From an uncultured Alphaproteobacteria bacterium (GTDB lineage: Bacteria > Pseudomonadota > Alphaproteobacteria > HIMB59 > GCA-002718135): DNA of 64,000 bases. The stretch's first letter is position 1; every line of letters begins with the position of its first letter. This document shows, one piece after another, positions 52,594 to 63,113 of this stretch. A program made the translations under genes and the position numbers. The DNA lies in the NCBI GenBank assembly GCA_902595805.1, contig CACJRM010000003.1, positions 1-64,000 on the forward strand, given 5' to 3'. The notes under the pieces were generated by a model. That model searched no databases, was not told the DNA's origin, and saw only the letters and a list, made by a program, of their open reading frames with translations.

Positions 52594-53874
52594 TCAATTA
52601 TTATTTAAGATAGAAGATCCAGCATACTTTGCTTTACCTTGTAATGCCTCTTCAATTCTTAATAATTGATTATATTTTGCCGTTCTATCTGTTCTAGATA
52701 AAGAACCTGTTTTAATTTGACCTGCTGAAACACCAACTGATATATCAGCAATCGTCGTATCTTCAGTCTCGCCAGAACGATGTGAAATTATAGTACTGAA
52801 ATTATTTTCTTTAGCTAATTTAATCGACTCTAAAGTTTCTTTTAGAGTCCCTATTTGATTTACTTTAACTAAAATAGAATTCCCCGCACTCTCTGAAATA
52901 CCTTTTTGTAATCTTTTTTTATTTGTAACAAATAAATCATCACCAACTAACTGAACTTTTTTTCCTATTGTTGATGTTAAATTAGACCATCCATTCCAAT
53001 CATCCTCTGACATTCCGTCTTCAATAGAATAAATTGGATAAGCATTTACCAATTTTTCTAAATATTTAATCATCTCATCAGATGACAATACAATTTTTTC
53101 ACCTTGTAAATCATATTTATTATTTTTGTAAAATTCAGTTGATGCAACATCAAGTGAAAGATAAATATCTTTTCCAGGTTTAAAACCTGCATCCTCCACT
53201 GATTTCAAAACAGTTTCTATGACTTCGCTTGAACTATTTATGTTAGGAGCAAATCCACCTTCATCACCAACATTTGTATTTAAACCTTTTGATTTTAAAA
53301 GTGACTTTAACGAATGAAATATTTCGCAACCATATTGGAGTGCTTCTGAAAAATTATTTGCACCAATTGGAGCAACCATAAATTCTTGAATATCAACATC
53401 GTTATCTGCATGTGATCCTCCATTAATAATGTTCATCATTGGAACTGGAAGACTCATTGTATTTTCTTTACCAAGAAAAGAATACAATTCATGACCCTCA
53501 GTATAAGCTAAACATTTTGCATAAGCTAAGCTTGCAGCAAGTGTTGCATTTGCACCTAAGTTAGATTTATTTTCCGTACCATCAAGTTCTAATAAAAAAT
53601 CATCAAAAGAAGAAATATCTTCAAATGATTTTCCAACTAGTTCATTAGAAATTGTATCATTGATATTTCCTATTGCTTTCAGAACTCCTTTACCTTTGTA
53701 TTTGGATTTATCATTATCTCGCAATTCTAAAGCCTCATGCACTCCAGTAGATGCTCCACTTGGAACAGCAGCTCTTCCAAAAATAGAATTTTCAATTTCT
53801 ATATCGCATTCAACAGTAGGATTTCCCCTGCTATCTATTATTTGTCTTGCTTTTATATTTGTTATTTTAGGCAT
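52594..53874 (-). CDS. eno: Enolase
   Basis: Enolase dehydrates 2-phosphoglycerate to phosphoenolpyruvate. In 426 residues it has [18 protein letters not shown], the mobile loop [17 protein letters not shown], the metal ligands in [20 protein letters not shown] and [10 protein letters not shown], the catalytic Lys in [11 protein letters not shown] and [16 protein letters not shown]. All are conserved. It overlaps kdsA by 8 bases. Confidence 0.99.
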   Translation of the reverse strand: MPKITNIKARQIIDSRGNPTVECDIEIENSIFGRAAVPSGASTGVHEALELRDNDKSKYKGKGVLKAIGNINDTISNELVGKSFEDISSFDDFLLELDGTENKSNLGANATLAASLAYAKCLAYTEGHELYSFLGKENTMSLPVPMMNIINGGSHADNDVDIQEFMVAPIGANNFSEALQYGCEIFHSLKSLLKSKGLNTNVGDEGGFAPNINSSSEVIETVLKSVEDAGFKPGKDIYLSLDVASTEFYKNNKYDLQGEKIVLSSDEMIKYLEKLVNAYPIYSIEDGMSEDDWNGWSNLTSTIGKKVQLVGDDLFVTNKKRLQKGISESAGNSILVKVNQIGTLKETLESIKLAKENNFSTIISHRSGETEDTTIADISVGVSAGQIKTGSLSRTDRTAKYNQLLRIEEALQGKAKYAGSSILNNN

Positions 53875-54697
53875 GGTTTTTTGCTATATCATCAAATTGT
53901 TTAAGTTGAATTAATAAATTTTTTAAATCTTTTATGTTAATCATGTTTGGTCCATCACTAGGCGCGTTGTCTGGGTCATTATGTGTTTCTAAAAATAAAC
54001 CAGCTACACCAATAGATATAGCAGCTTTACATAATGAAGGAATATGCTCTCTTTGACCGCCGCTTTTATCGCCCATTGATCCTGGCTGTTGAACAGAATG
54101 AGTTGCATCAAAAATTATAGGGTATTTAAATTTTTTCATTATATCTAAACCTTTAAAGTCGTTTACTAGAGTATTGTAACCAAAAGATGTTCCTCTTTCA
54201 GTTATCATCATGTTTTTATTATTTGTAGTTTCTATCTTAGTAAAAATATTTTTAACATCAGTCGGTGATAAAAATTGACCTTTTTTAACATTAATAATTT
54301 TTTTTGTCCTACCTGCGGCTAATAATAAATCTGTTTGACGGCATAGAAATGCAGGTATTTGGATAATATCAATTATACTATCTTGATTTAATAGATTACA
54401 TTGTTCCTCATTATGGACATCTGTGAGTATTGGTAAATTAAAATTAGTTTTAATTTTTTCAAAAATTTTTAATGCGTCATCAAGCTTAATACCCCTATCA
54501 CTTTTAATACTTGATCTATTTGCCTTATCAAAACTAGATTTAAAAATTAAATTAATACCAATATCATCACAAATTTTATATAGCTCTTCAGCAATCATCA
54601 TTGAGTGAATTTCATTTTCTATAACACATGGACCTGCAATTAAAACAAATGGTGAATTATTTGAGATAGAAAAACTTTTTAGATTAATATTAATCAT
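53867..54697 (-). CDS. kdsA: 3-deoxy-8-phosphooctulonate (KDO-8-phosphate) synthase
   Basis: KdsA condenses phosphoenolpyruvate with arabinose 5-phosphate for lipopolysaccharide, so the organism makes an LPS-bearing outer membrane. The 276-residue protein has [68 protein letters not shown] and [11 protein letters not shown]. It lies between pyrG and eno, overlapping both by 8 bases, and uses the phosphoenolpyruvate made by the neighbouring enolase. Confidence 0.97.
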   Translation of the reverse strand: MININLKSFSISNNSPFVLIAGPCVIENEIHSMMIAEELYKICDDIGINLIFKSSFDKANRSSIKSDRGIKLDDALKIFEKIKTNFNLPILTDVHNEEQCNLLNQDSIIDIIQIPAFLCRQTDLLLAAGRTKKIINVKKGQFLSPTDVKNIFTKIETTNNKNMMITERGTSFGYNTLVNDFKGLDIMKKFKYPIIFDATHSVQQPGSMGDKSGGQREHIPSLCKAAISIGVAGLFLETHNDPDNAPSDGPNMINIKDLKNLLIQLKQFDDIAKNHA

Positions 54698-56303
54698 TAA
54701 CTGCAGCCTTTATAAATGATACAAAAAGAGGATGAGGATTTAAAGGTCTTGATTTTAACTCTGGATGAAATTGAACTCCAATAAACCATCTATGTTTTCT
54801 GCTCTCAAGCACTTCAGGTAATAATCCATCTGGTGACATACCACTGAAATAATAACCTTTGTTTTCAAATTTTGATAGAAATTTTTGGTTTACTTCGTAT
54901 CTATGTCTATGTCTCTCACTAATTACTTTATTTTTATATATCGAAAAGATTTTTGAATTTTTTTTCAAAACAGCTTTATATGCCCCAAGACGCATTGTTC
55001 CACCCTTATCACTATTTTTATCTCTTTTTTCGATCTTATTTTTATTTACCCATTCTGTCATTAAACCTACAACTGATTTAGTAGTTTTCTTAAATTCTGA
55101 GGAATGAGCGTTTTTAATTTTTAGTACATTTTGTGCTATTTCAATAACAGCTAACTGCATTCCAAGACATATTCCAAAAAAAGGAATATTGTTTTCTCTC
55201 GCATATTTGATTGCATTAATTTTTCCATTAATACCGCGAATACCAAAACCACCTGGTATTAGAATTCCATTACAACCTTTTAATTTTTTCATTAAACTAG
55301 CGTTGTTTTCTTTTTCAGAATTAATCCATAGAATATCTACATCAGCAGAATTTTCTATTCCCCCGTGTACCAATGCTTCATTTAGTGATTTATAGCTATC
55401 TTTAAGATTTGTGTATTTTCCTACTACTGCAATTTTAACTTTATATTTTCTTTTTTTAATTTTTTTTTGAAGATCGATCCAAGGCTTCAAATTTAGTTTA
55501 TGATTTTGTGGTTTATAACCTAATTGTTTTAGAAGAGCTTCATCCAAACCATATTTAGAATACAATGAAGGAACTTCATAAATTGATTTAGCATTTAATG
55601 CAGGAATTACGGACTCTTTTTTTACATTACAAAATAAAGATATTTTAGAAATTGAGTCCTTGTCTATTGTTTGTTCAGATCTACACATAATAATATCAGG
55701 TTGAATACCAGCATTGAGAAGCTCTTTAACTGAATGTTGAGTAGGTTTTGTTTTTAATTCACCCGCAGAACTTAAATAAGGAATATAAGTCATGTGAATT
55801 AATGCTGATGAAATATATTTATCATTTCTAATTTGTCGTATTGCTTCTAAGAAAGGTAAAGATTCAATATCTCCAACTGTTCCTCCTATTTCATAAATTG
55901 CAATATCTTCATTTTTTAAATCACTATTAATAAATGATTTTATTTCATTGGTAACATGAGGAATAACCTGAATAGTTGAGCCTAGATAATCACCTTTTCT
56001 TTCCTTCATAAGGACATTTGAATAGATTTTACCTGATGAAACACTATCTGATTGCTTAGCTGATTGATTTGTAAATCTTTCGTAATGCCCAAGGTCTAAA
56101 TCTGTTTCTGCACCATCATCTGTTACATATACTTCTCCATGTTGATATGGACTCATTGTTCCAGGGTCAACATTTAAATAAGGATCTAACTTACGTATTC
56201 TAACTTTAAATTTTCTACTTTTGAGAAGTGTTGCTAAAGAAGCCGAGGCTATACCTTTTCCAAGAGATGATGCTACTCCACCCGTAATAAAAACAAAATG
56301 CAT
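54690..56303 (-). CDS. pyrG: CTP synthase
   Basis: PyrG aminates UTP to CTP with glutamine. The 537-residue protein has the synthetase domain (FITGGVASSLGKGIASASLA, KLDPYLNVDPGTMSPYQHGE, IYEIGGTVGDIESLPFLEA) and the class I glutamine amidotransferase domain from about residue 290, with the catalytic Cys in PFFGICLGMQLAVIE and His/Glu in GVQFHPELKS. It overlaps kdsA by 8 bases; secG lies 47 bases upstream. Confidence 0.99.
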   Translation of the reverse strand: MHFVFITGGVASSLGKGIASASLATLLKSRKFKVRIRKLDPYLNVDPGTMSPYQHGEVYVTDDGAETDLDLGHYERFTNQSAKQSDSVSSGKIYSNVLMKERKGDYLGSTIQVIPHVTNEIKSFINSDLKNEDIAIYEIGGTVGDIESLPFLEAIRQIRNDKYISSALIHMTYIPYLSSAGELKTKPTQHSVKELLNAGIQPDIIMCRSEQTIDKDSISKISLFCNVKKESVIPALNAKSIYEVPSLYSKYGLDEALLKQLGYKPQNHKLNLKPWIDLQKKIKKRKYKVKIAVVGKYTNLKDSYKSLNEALVHGGIENSADVDILWINSEKENNASLMKKLKGCNGILIPGGFGIRGINGKINAIKYARENNIPFFGICLGMQLAVIEIAQNVLKIKNAHSSEFKKTTKSVVGLMTEWVNKNKIEKRDKNSDKGGTMRLGAYKAVLKKNSKIFSIYKNKVISERHRHRYEVNQKFLSKFENKGYYFSGMSPDGLLPEVLESRKHRWFIGVQFHPELKSRPLNPHPLFVSFIKAAVND

Positions 56304-56350
56304 TACGGAATACCGTGATACATAATAGAACTTGTTATAGCAAGATATTA

Positions 56351-56656
56351 TTAATTATTTTCTGGTATAGATGGCTCTTCTGAAGTTTCTTCAGTATTAA
56401 TTGAAGGAAGTGACTCTAAAACATTTCGATCTGAACCAATAGAAGCAGTAATTGTGAGAACAATACTCATTATCATGAACAAACCAGCAGTTATTGCAGT
56501 TAGCCTAGAAAGTAGGTTTGCTGTACCTCGAGCTGACATTAATCCAGTTGAGGTTCCGCCACCAAGGCCCAAGCTATCGTTATCGGATCCTTGTAATAAA
56601 ACTAATATAACTAAAGCAATTGCAAGTATGAGCTGTATTATTACTAGAGTTGTCAT
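56351..56656 (-). CDS. secG: Protein-export membrane protein SecG
   Basis: SecG is the small SecYEG subunit that aids preprotein translocation. The 101-residue protein has two hydrophobic segments (about residues 3-21 and 53-75) flanking the family stretch VLLQGSDNDSLGLGGG and SRLTAITAGLFMIMSIVL; the C-terminus is acidic and Ser/Pro-rich. Placement between tpiA and pyrG is the usual alphaproteobacterial one. Confidence 0.93.
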   Translation of the reverse strand: MTTLVIIQLILAIALVILVLLQGSDNDSLGLGGGTSTGLMSARGTANLLSRLTAITAGLFMIMSIVLTITASIGSDRNVLESLPSINTEETSEEPSIPENN

Positions 56657-56688
56657 ATCAGCGCTTTATATTAAATTGATTTTATTTA

Positions 56689-57408
56689 TCAAGAAATAAT
56701 TGTGTTGAATTCATCAACTTTTAATGATGCTCCGCCAATTAAACAGCCATCTACGTGATTTAATCCAGTAATTTCTTTTGAATTTGAAGACTTAACAGAA
56801 CCTCCATAAAGAACCTTAAAACTTCTAAATTTAGTATCAAAATTTTTGATTAATTCGTGTACCTGATTTATTTCATCTAAGGTCGGGGTTAATCCAGTTC
56901 CTATAGCCCAAACTGGTTCATAAGCAATTAATGCATTTTGATGATTTGCTGATTTAGGAATACTATCCTTAATCTGTGTAGATAAAATTTCTTCCGTTAA
57001 GTTTTGTTCTTTTTGCTCTAAGGTTTCACCTATACAAATCACTGGTACAATATTTTCCTCAATGAGGTTTGAGCATTTAATGCTTACATTATCATTCGTT
57101 TCAGCAAAGTATTGTCTTCTCTCAGAATGCCCAACCAAACAAAAATCTATATTATTATCCTTTAGCATTGAGGCAGATAATTCTCCAGTATATGCACCCC
57201 CTTTATAAGAGGATACATCTTGTGCGCCACAAAATAAGTTTGCATTATTTCCTTTTAGTGAGTTTAAGTAAATTGAAGGTGAACAGATAATCGTACAATT
57301 ATCAGAATTAACATTTAATTTTTGATAATAATCTTTTAAAAATGAATTATTTCCATTTAATTTCCAATTTGCTATAAAAATAGACGAATATTTACCAAGA
57401 TTTATCAT
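56689..57408 (-). CDS. tpiA: Triosephosphate isomerase
   Basis: TpiA interconverts dihydroxyacetone phosphate and glyceraldehyde 3-phosphate. The 239-residue protein has FIANWKLNGN with the catalytic Asn/Lys, FCLVGHSERRQYFAET with the catalytic His, ALIAYEPVWAIGTG with the catalytic Glu, and KVLYGGSVKSSNS and CLIGGASL phosphate-binding segments. It is divergent from ppiD, 49 bases away. Confidence 0.98.
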   Translation of the reverse strand: MINLGKYSSIFIANWKLNGNNSFLKDYYQKLNVNSDNCTIICSPSIYLNSLKGNNANLFCGAQDVSSYKGGAYTGELSASMLKDNNIDFCLVGHSERRQYFAETNDNVSIKCSNLIEENIVPVICIGETLEQKEQNLTEEILSTQIKDSIPKSANHQNALIAYEPVWAIGTGLTPTLDEINQVHELIKNFDTKFRSFKVLYGGSVKSSNSKEITGLNHVDGCLIGGASLKVDEFNTIIS

Positions 57409-57457
57409 AATTACTTTTATTTATAGAAACTAATATTATAGAAGCAATAGAAATTTT

Positions 57458-59278
57458 ATGAGATTTTTTAGAAATTCATGGATTGGAATTGGTTTAGCTA
57501 TTCTATTTGGGGCTAGCTTGTTTTTCTTTAGAGGACAAGCAAGATACTCTAATTTATTTAATTCTGATAATTTTGTAGCTGATATTTCGGGAACACCTAT
57601 TTCAACTACAAAATTTATGCGTTCAATGGATATGAATATCAATCAATTTTCTCAAATGATTGGAAGTCAATTAACTGGTGATCAAATTAGGAGTTTTCAA
57701 GTTCATCAAATTGCTCTTCAAAATTTAGTAAATAATGCAATTTTTGAAAATGAGTTTGAAAAAATAAATTTTATTTTAGATGACACTACAATTGCAAAGG
57801 AGACAAAAAAAAATTTTCCAGATCTTTATATAAACAATAAATTAGACGATGAAATGTTAAATACTTTCTTAAGAAGGCAAGGTTTAAAAATTGAGGATCT
57901 TGTTAACTTAATAGATTTTGAAACTAGGTCGATTGTATTTGATCAGCTTTTCTTTCAAAAGGATTATCCATTACAATTGCAAATTAATTTAAATAAGTAT
58001 GATAATCAAAGTAGAGAAATAGAGTTGCTTAAAATACCTTACGATGAAATTAAACTTGAAAAATATAATAAAGACCAAATTACAAAAGATAATAATGAAT
58101 TATTAGATTATTTTAATAATAACTCTGCTGCATATATGACAAAAGAAGAAAGAGATATTTCATATATATTAGTCAGTAAAAGTGATTATAGAGAAAATTT
58201 TTCACCATCAGAAAATAGTCTTAAAGAATACTATAATAACAATAAAAACTTATTTATTAATCCCGAAGAGAGAAGTTTTAAACAAATTAATTTTAAATCA
58301 AAAGAAGAAGCAGATGAGTTTAAATTAAGTGTTTCTGGAAAAACTAATGAAGAAATTATTAAATATGCAGAAGAAAATAATATAATTTTCAATGAATTTA
58401 AAAATGTTGATAGAAATAAAGTTTTGGAGCAACTTGCAAATGCAATATTTGAATTAGACAAAGGAAGTGTATCAGATGTAGTCCAAACTACCTTGGCATA
58501 TCATATAATTATATTGGATGAAATTTTTCCAGAAAAAGAATTAAAATTTGAAGAAGTTAAGAATGAAATCAATAATACATTAACCAATTTTGAAGTAGGT
58601 AATTACTTCAATGAATTAAAATCAAGCCTGGACCAACAAATACTTGATGGATTTTCAATTACTGAAATAGCAGATCAAAATAATCTTAAATTAATCAATA
58701 AGAAAAAAATTTTAAACAATACTAACGAAGATGACCCTACTTTAAGTAACGTAATTTCATTTTCTTTTACACAAAATAAAGATTTTGTTAGTGATTTAGT
58801 TGACATTGATAATGATACTTCTTTTATTGTAAACATTGATGACATATATCCATCAAAAATAGAAAGTATTGATAATATCTTTGACAGTGTTTTGAATGAT
58901 TTTATATTTACAAAAAAAACTGAACAAGCAGAAAATATTTTTGAAAATAATAAAGAGATCTTCACAAATATAAGTAAATTTTATGTAACTAATCCGGAAA
59001 ATTTAAATTTATCTTTAAAGACTAATGATGAATTGCCAATATCTTTTAAACAAAAGATTTTTGAAACTAATATTGATAAAGTAGCTTTTGGATCAGATGA
59101 AAATGCAATTTATTTTGCTAATATTAAAAGTATAAAGATGCCTGAAGAAGGTGAAAATACTTCAAATATTAATTTAATAGGTGATTTAAAAACAGCATTT
59201 GGTAGTGAGATTATTAAGACAAAAGAAATTTCGTTCAATGATGAACTGATAAATGGTCTTTTATCTCAGTATAAATGA
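57458..59278 (+). CDS. ppiD: PpiD/SurA-type periplasmic peptidyl-prolyl isomerase/chaperone
   Basis: The 606-residue protein has a single N-terminal membrane anchor (IGIGLAILFGASLFFFR, about residues 9-25), a SurA-N-like helical region (GTPISTTKFMRSMDMNINQF, DQIRSFQVHQIALQNLVNNA), a parvulin-like domain near residues 220-360 and a helical C-terminal part. PpiD is a periplasmic chaperone attached to the Sec translocon. The parvulin domain is divergent, so isomerase activity is doubtful. Position between tpiA and trpE is typical of alphaproteobacteria. It overlaps trpE by 4 bases. Confidence 0.9.
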   Translation: MRFFRNSWIGIGLAILFGASLFFFRGQARYSNLFNSDNFVADISGTPISTTKFMRSMDMNINQFSQMIGSQLTGDQIRSFQVHQIALQNLVNNAIFENEFEKINFILDDTTIAKETKKNFPDLYINNKLDDEMLNTFLRRQGLKIEDLVNLIDFETRSIVFDQLFFQKDYPLQLQINLNKYDNQSREIELLKIPYDEIKLEKYNKDQITKDNNELLDYFNNNSAAYMTKEERDISYILVSKSDYRENFSPSENSLKEYYNNNKNLFINPEERSFKQINFKSKEEADEFKLSVSGKTNEEIIKYAEENNIIFNEFKNVDRNKVLEQLANAIFELDKGSVSDVVQTTLAYHIIILDEIFPEKELKFEEVKNEINNTLTNFEVGNYFNELKSSLDQQILDGFSITEIADQNNLKLINKKKILNNTNEDDPTLSNVISFSFTQNKDFVSDLVDIDNDTSFIVNIDDIYPSKIESIDNIFDSVLNDFIFTKKTEQAENIFENNKEIFTNISKFYVTNPENLNLSLKTNDELPISFKQKIFETNIDKVAFGSDENAIYFANIKSIKMPEEGENTSNINLIGDLKTAFGSEIIKTKEISFNDELINGLLSQYK

Positions 59279-60753
59279 GTCTAGAAAAAAAAAATTTTAT
59301 AAGTCAATATAACAAAGGCTTACCTCAGATATTAAAAAAAAATCTTATTGCTGATATTGAAACACCATTTTCATCATTATTAAAAATTAGTAAATCGGAA
59401 AAATATTCCTTTCTATTAGAGTCAGTAGAGGGTGGAAGTAAAAGAGGACGTTACTCATTACTTGGTTGTGATCCAGATTTAATTTGGACAGTTGAAAAAG
59501 GAAAAGCAAAAATTAAATATTTGGATCATAATTTTGATTACAAACTCGATCAAAAGCCAATTCATAGTCTTAAAGAACTTGTAAAAATTTCAAAATTTAA
59601 AAATAATGAAATTGACGTTCCTTTCCCAACACTAGTTGGATATCTAGGGTATCCAATGATTCAATATATTGAAAAAATTAAATTAAGTAATAAGGATAAT
59701 ATAAAAATACCTGATGCAATTTTAATCAGACCAAAAATTGTTGCAGTTTTTGATAATATTAAAGATATTATTTCCCTTATGACAGTTACGTATCCAAGTA
59801 AAAAAATTTCAGCAGAAAAAGCCTATAGAAAAAATAAATTACTTATTGATAAAACAATTAAAAAGTTAGAAAAAAGTATTTTAAAACCTGCGCAAAAGAA
59901 AAATAAAAAATCTAAATTAAAATTTAAATCAAATTTCAAAAAAGAACAATTTTATAAAATTGTAAATAAAGCAAAAGAATATATTAAAAATGGAGATATC
60001 TTCCAAGTTGTGCCTTCACAGAGATTTGAAACAAAATATAATTTAAAGGCAGTCAATCTTTATAGATCTTTAAGACGACTAAATCCATCTCCTTATCTTG
60101 TAAATCTTAACTTCGATAAAATTGGCCTTGTTGCATCTAGCCCAGAATTAATGGTACAATTAAGGAACAAAAAAGTTACGATAAGACCAATTGCAGGAAC
60201 AAGAAAAAGAGGAAAGAATGCCTCTGAAGACCTTTCTTTATCTAATGATTTACTGAATGATAAGAAAGAACTTGCAGAGCACTTAATGCTTTTAGATTTA
60301 GGAAGGAACGATGTTGGTCGTGTTGCAAAAAAAGGAACGGTGAATGTTACTGAAAAAATGATTATAGAATACTATTCTCATGTAATGCATATTGTTTCAA
60401 ACGTTGAGGGAAAAATAGAAAATAATTTAGATGCTCTAGATTCTTTAATGGCTGGATTTCCAGCGGGTACAGTTTCTGGTGCACCAAAAATAAGAGCGAT
60501 GGAAATCATAGAGGAACTTGAAAATTTAAATAGAAGTTTTTATGCTGGTTGTATGGGTTATTTTGATTCTAATGGAGACATGGATACTTGTATTAGTTTG
60601 AGGACTGGGCTTGTAAAAGATAATAAATTATACATTCAGGCTGGTGCTGGAATAGTTTATGACTCAGTCCCAAAAAATGAACATCAAGAAATTTTGAATA
60701 AAGCTGGTGCTTTAATGGCAGCTGCAGAGGATTCATACAAATTCGATATATGA
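59275..60753 (+). CDS. trpE: Anthranilate synthase component I
   Basis: TrpE converts chorismate to anthranilate with ammonia from TrpG. In 492 residues it shows the Trp feedback segment LLESVEGGSKRGRYSLLG, the chorismate-binding domain with IFQVVPSQRFE, IRPIAGTRKRGKNASED, LLDLGRNDVGRVAKKG, MAGFPAGTVSGAPKIRAME and QAGAGIVYDSVP. The feedback motif is intact, so tryptophan inhibition is expected. No leader peptide or attenuator can be fitted upstream, since ppiD overlaps its start. Confidence 0.97.
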   Translation: MSLEKKNFISQYNKGLPQILKKNLIADIETPFSSLLKISKSEKYSFLLESVEGGSKRGRYSLLGCDPDLIWTVEKGKAKIKYLDHNFDYKLDQKPIHSLKELVKISKFKNNEIDVPFPTLVGYLGYPMIQYIEKIKLSNKDNIKIPDAILIRPKIVAVFDNIKDIISLMTVTYPSKKISAEKAYRKNKLLIDKTIKKLEKSILKPAQKKNKKSKLKFKSNFKKEQFYKIVNKAKEYIKNGDIFQVVPSQRFETKYNLKAVNLYRSLRRLNPSPYLVNLNFDKIGLVASSPELMVQLRNKKVTIRPIAGTRKRGKNASEDLSLSNDLLNDKKELAEHLMLLDLGRNDVGRVAKKGTVNVTEKMIIEYYSHVMHIVSNVEGKIENNLDALDSLMAGFPAGTVSGAPKIRAMEIIEELENLNRSFYAGCMGYFDSNGDMDTCISLRTGLVKDNKLYIQAGAGIVYDSVPKNEHQEILNKAGALMAAAEDSYKFDI

Positions 60754-61319
60754 TATTACTGATAGATAATTATGATAGTTTTACTTACAATGTAAAACAC
60801 TACTTATTAGATTTAAATCAGAAGGTTGTTGTTTTTAGAAATGACAAAATTTCTATAAATAAAATTCGTAAATTAAAACCTAAATCAATAGTTATTTCAC
60901 CAGGTCCGTGCACACCAAATGAAGCTGGAATAAGTCTTAATATCGTTGCAGAATTATCAAAACAATTTCCTATACTTGGCATTTGTTTAGGACATCAAAC
61001 TATTGGTCAAGCTTTTGGAGGTAAAATCATTAAATGCAAAGAAATCATGCACGGAAAAGTTGATACAATTAATCACTTTGGACACTCTATATTTAAAAAT
61101 GTAAAAAGAAAATTTAAAGCAACTAGATATCACTCTCTTATAATTGATAAAAGAACTATGCCTAAAGATTTTTTAATTACTGCTGAAACAAATAATAAGA
61201 TTATAATGGGTATTGCACATAAAAAATTACCAATATTTGGACTACAATTTCATCCAGAAAGTGTAGGTACTGATATGGGTAAAATTATTTTAAAAAACTT
61301 TTTAAACTTAGCAAAATGA
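60750..61319 (+). CDS. trpG: Anthranilate synthase component II (glutamine amidotransferase)
   Basis: TrpG supplies ammonia from glutamine to TrpE. The 189-residue class I amidotransferase has LLIDNYDSFTYNVKHYL, SPGPCTPNEAGIS, the catalytic Cys in ILGICLGHQTIGQAFGG and His/Glu in GLQFHPESVGTDMG. It could also serve PabB in folate synthesis (amphibolic PabA/TrpG), but its location favours tryptophan. It overlaps both neighbours by 4 bases. Confidence 0.96.
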   Translation: MILLIDNYDSFTYNVKHYLLDLNQKVVVFRNDKISINKIRKLKPKSIVISPGPCTPNEAGISLNIVAELSKQFPILGICLGHQTIGQAFGGKIIKCKEIMHGKVDTINHFGHSIFKNVKRKFKATRYHSLIIDKRTMPKDFLITAETNNKIIMGIAHKKLPIFGLQFHPESVGTDMGKIILKNFLNLAK

Positions 61320-62320
61320 TAGATCAAACTTTAATATTAAATAAAATTCTCGAACAACAAAATCTGAATATTGAAGAGAGTATGTATATATTCAATAAAA
61401 TTATGAGTGGAGAATTAGATGATATTAAAATTACATCAATACTAATTGGTTTAAAGTTAAAAGGTGAAACAAAAGAAGAAATTATCGGTGCAGCCAAAGT
61501 AATGAGAGAGAAATCTCTAAAAATAAACTCTCCTGAAAATACAATTGATACGTGTGGCACTGGTGGAGATATGAAAGACACATTAAACATATCAACAAGT
61601 GCAGCAATAGTTGCTGCAAGCGCTGGCGTTACTATAGCAAAGCATGGTAATCGTTCGGTTAGTTCAAAATCAGGTTCTGCAGATATGCTAGAAAATATAG
61701 GTTATAAGATTACAAATAATGTAGAAGATTTAGAAAACTCATTATCCAATAAAAATTTTTGCTTTTTATTTGCTCAAAATCATCATTCTGCCATGAAGAA
61801 TGTAATTAATGTTCGTAAGAATTTAGCTACACGTACAATTTTTAATTTATTAGGCCCTCTTACAAATCCTGCTAAAGCAAGTAAACAGCTTCTAGGTGTC
61901 TATTCAAGAGATTTAGTTTCTATGCATTGTAATTGCTTAAAAGAACTTGGTTCTGAAAAAGCTATGGTTGTTCACGGATTGGATGGTTTAGATGAAATAA
62001 GTTTATCAGATAATACTCTAATAAATGAATTGAAAGATAATAAAGTTCTGGAATATAGTTTTGATCCAAGAGACTATGGTTATGATTTAATTAAATTAGA
62101 AGATATAAAAGGTGGAGATCCAGAATATAATGCAAATTGTTTTAATAAAATGATTAATGGTGATTATAGAGAATTTCAAATGATTGTAGAAATAAATGCA
62201 GGAGCGGCAATATATTTATCCAATTTAAGAAATAATCTTAAAGAGAGTTTTGATTTAGCAAAAAAAACAATTGAGGAAGGAGTTACAAAAAATTTTGTAA
62301 ATTCACTAATTAATGAGTAA
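61316..62320 (+). CDS. trpD: Anthranilate phosphoribosyltransferase
   Basis: TrpD joins anthranilate to phosphoribosyl pyrophosphate. The 334-residue protein has the PRPP loop IDTCGTGGDMKDTLNIST, AKHGNRSVSSKSGSADMLE, FLFAQNHHSAMKNVINVRK, TIFNLLGPLTNPA and VVHGLDGLDEISLS, all characteristic. It overlaps trpC by 8 bases. Confidence 0.98.
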   Translation: MIDQTLILNKILEQQNLNIEESMYIFNKIMSGELDDIKITSILIGLKLKGETKEEIIGAAKVMREKSLKINSPENTIDTCGTGGDMKDTLNISTSAAIVAASAGVTIAKHGNRSVSSKSGSADMLENIGYKITNNVEDLENSLSNKNFCFLFAQNHHSAMKNVINVRKNLATRTIFNLLGPLTNPAKASKQLLGVYSRDLVSMHCNCLKELGSEKAMVVHGLDGLDEISLSDNTLINELKDNKVLEYSFDPRDYGYDLIKLEDIKGGDPEYNANCFNKMINGDYREFQMIVEINAGAAIYLSNLRNNLKESFDLAKKTIEEGVTKNFVNSLINE

Positions 62321-63113
62321 TATACTTCAAAAAATTTGTGAAGATAAATCTAAAGAATTAGAAGAAACAAAGAAAAGATGTTCTTTTAAAACATTAGAAA
62401 AATTAATTTCCTCAAAATTAGAGAAACGTGAATTTAAAGAAAAATTACTTTCAGCTCAAAAAAATAAAAAAAATTTTATAATTGGCGAAGTAAAAAAACA
62501 AAGTCCAAGTGCAGGTGAAATAATTTCAGATTATAAACCAGAAGATATTGCTATTTTATATGAAAGATCAGGTGTTGGAGCATTATCGATTTTAACAGAA
62601 AGTAAATATTTTTTAGGCAATATTGATCATTTGTCTCTGGTTAAAAACAAAACAAATTTACCTATTTTAAGAAAAGATTTTATTATTGATAAATATCAAA
62701 TTTTAGAAAGTAAGATTTATCAAGCAGACTGTATATTGTTAATTTTATCAATATTATCAGATGATCAGGCAATAGAATTTATAAATTATGCAAATGAATT
62801 AAAATTAGATTGTATTATAGAGGTTCATGATGAAGACGAACTGAAAAGAGCAATTAAATTAGACTACCCTGTTATCGGAATTAATAATAGAAACCTTAAA
62901 AGTCTTGAAATCAATTTAAATAACTCAATAAATTTGAATCAAAATTTAACAAATGATTATATTTTAATTGCAGAGAGTGGAATTAAAACTTCTGATGATA
63001 TAAAAAAATTTAATTCAACAGGAATTTATAATTTTTTAATTGGAGAAAGTTTGTTAAAATCTAAAAACAAAGAAAAGAAAATTGGAGAATTACTTTTAAA
63101 TGAGTCATATTAA
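62313..63113 (+). CDS. trpC: Indole-3-glycerol phosphate synthase
   Basis: TrpC closes the indole ring. The 266-residue TIM barrel has FIIGEVKKQSPSAGEI with a catalytic Lys, GALSILTESKYFLG, LPILRKDFIIDKYQI with a catalytic Lys, ADCILLILSILSD, CIIEVHDEDELKRA, VIGINNRNLKSLEI and IAESGIKTSDDIK. TrpF, TrpB and TrpA are not in this window. It overlaps moaC by 14 bases. Confidence 0.97.
   Translation: MSNILQKICEDKSKELEETKKRCSFKTLEKLISSKLEKREFKEKLLSAQKNKKNFIIGEVKKQSPSAGEIISDYKPEDIAILYERSGVGALSILTESKYFLGNIDHLSLVKNKTNLPILRKDFIIDKYQILESKIYQADCILLILSILSDDQAIEFINYANELKLDCIIEVHDEDELKRAIKLDYPVIGINNRNLKSLEINLNNSINLNQNLTNDYILIAESGIKTSDDIKKFNSTGIYNFLIGESLLKSKNKEKKIGELLLNESY

Noticed and set aside
59260-59280. 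Tryptophan attenuator or leader peptide before trpE
   Set aside because: trpE overlaps ppiD by 4 bases, so there is no leader region.
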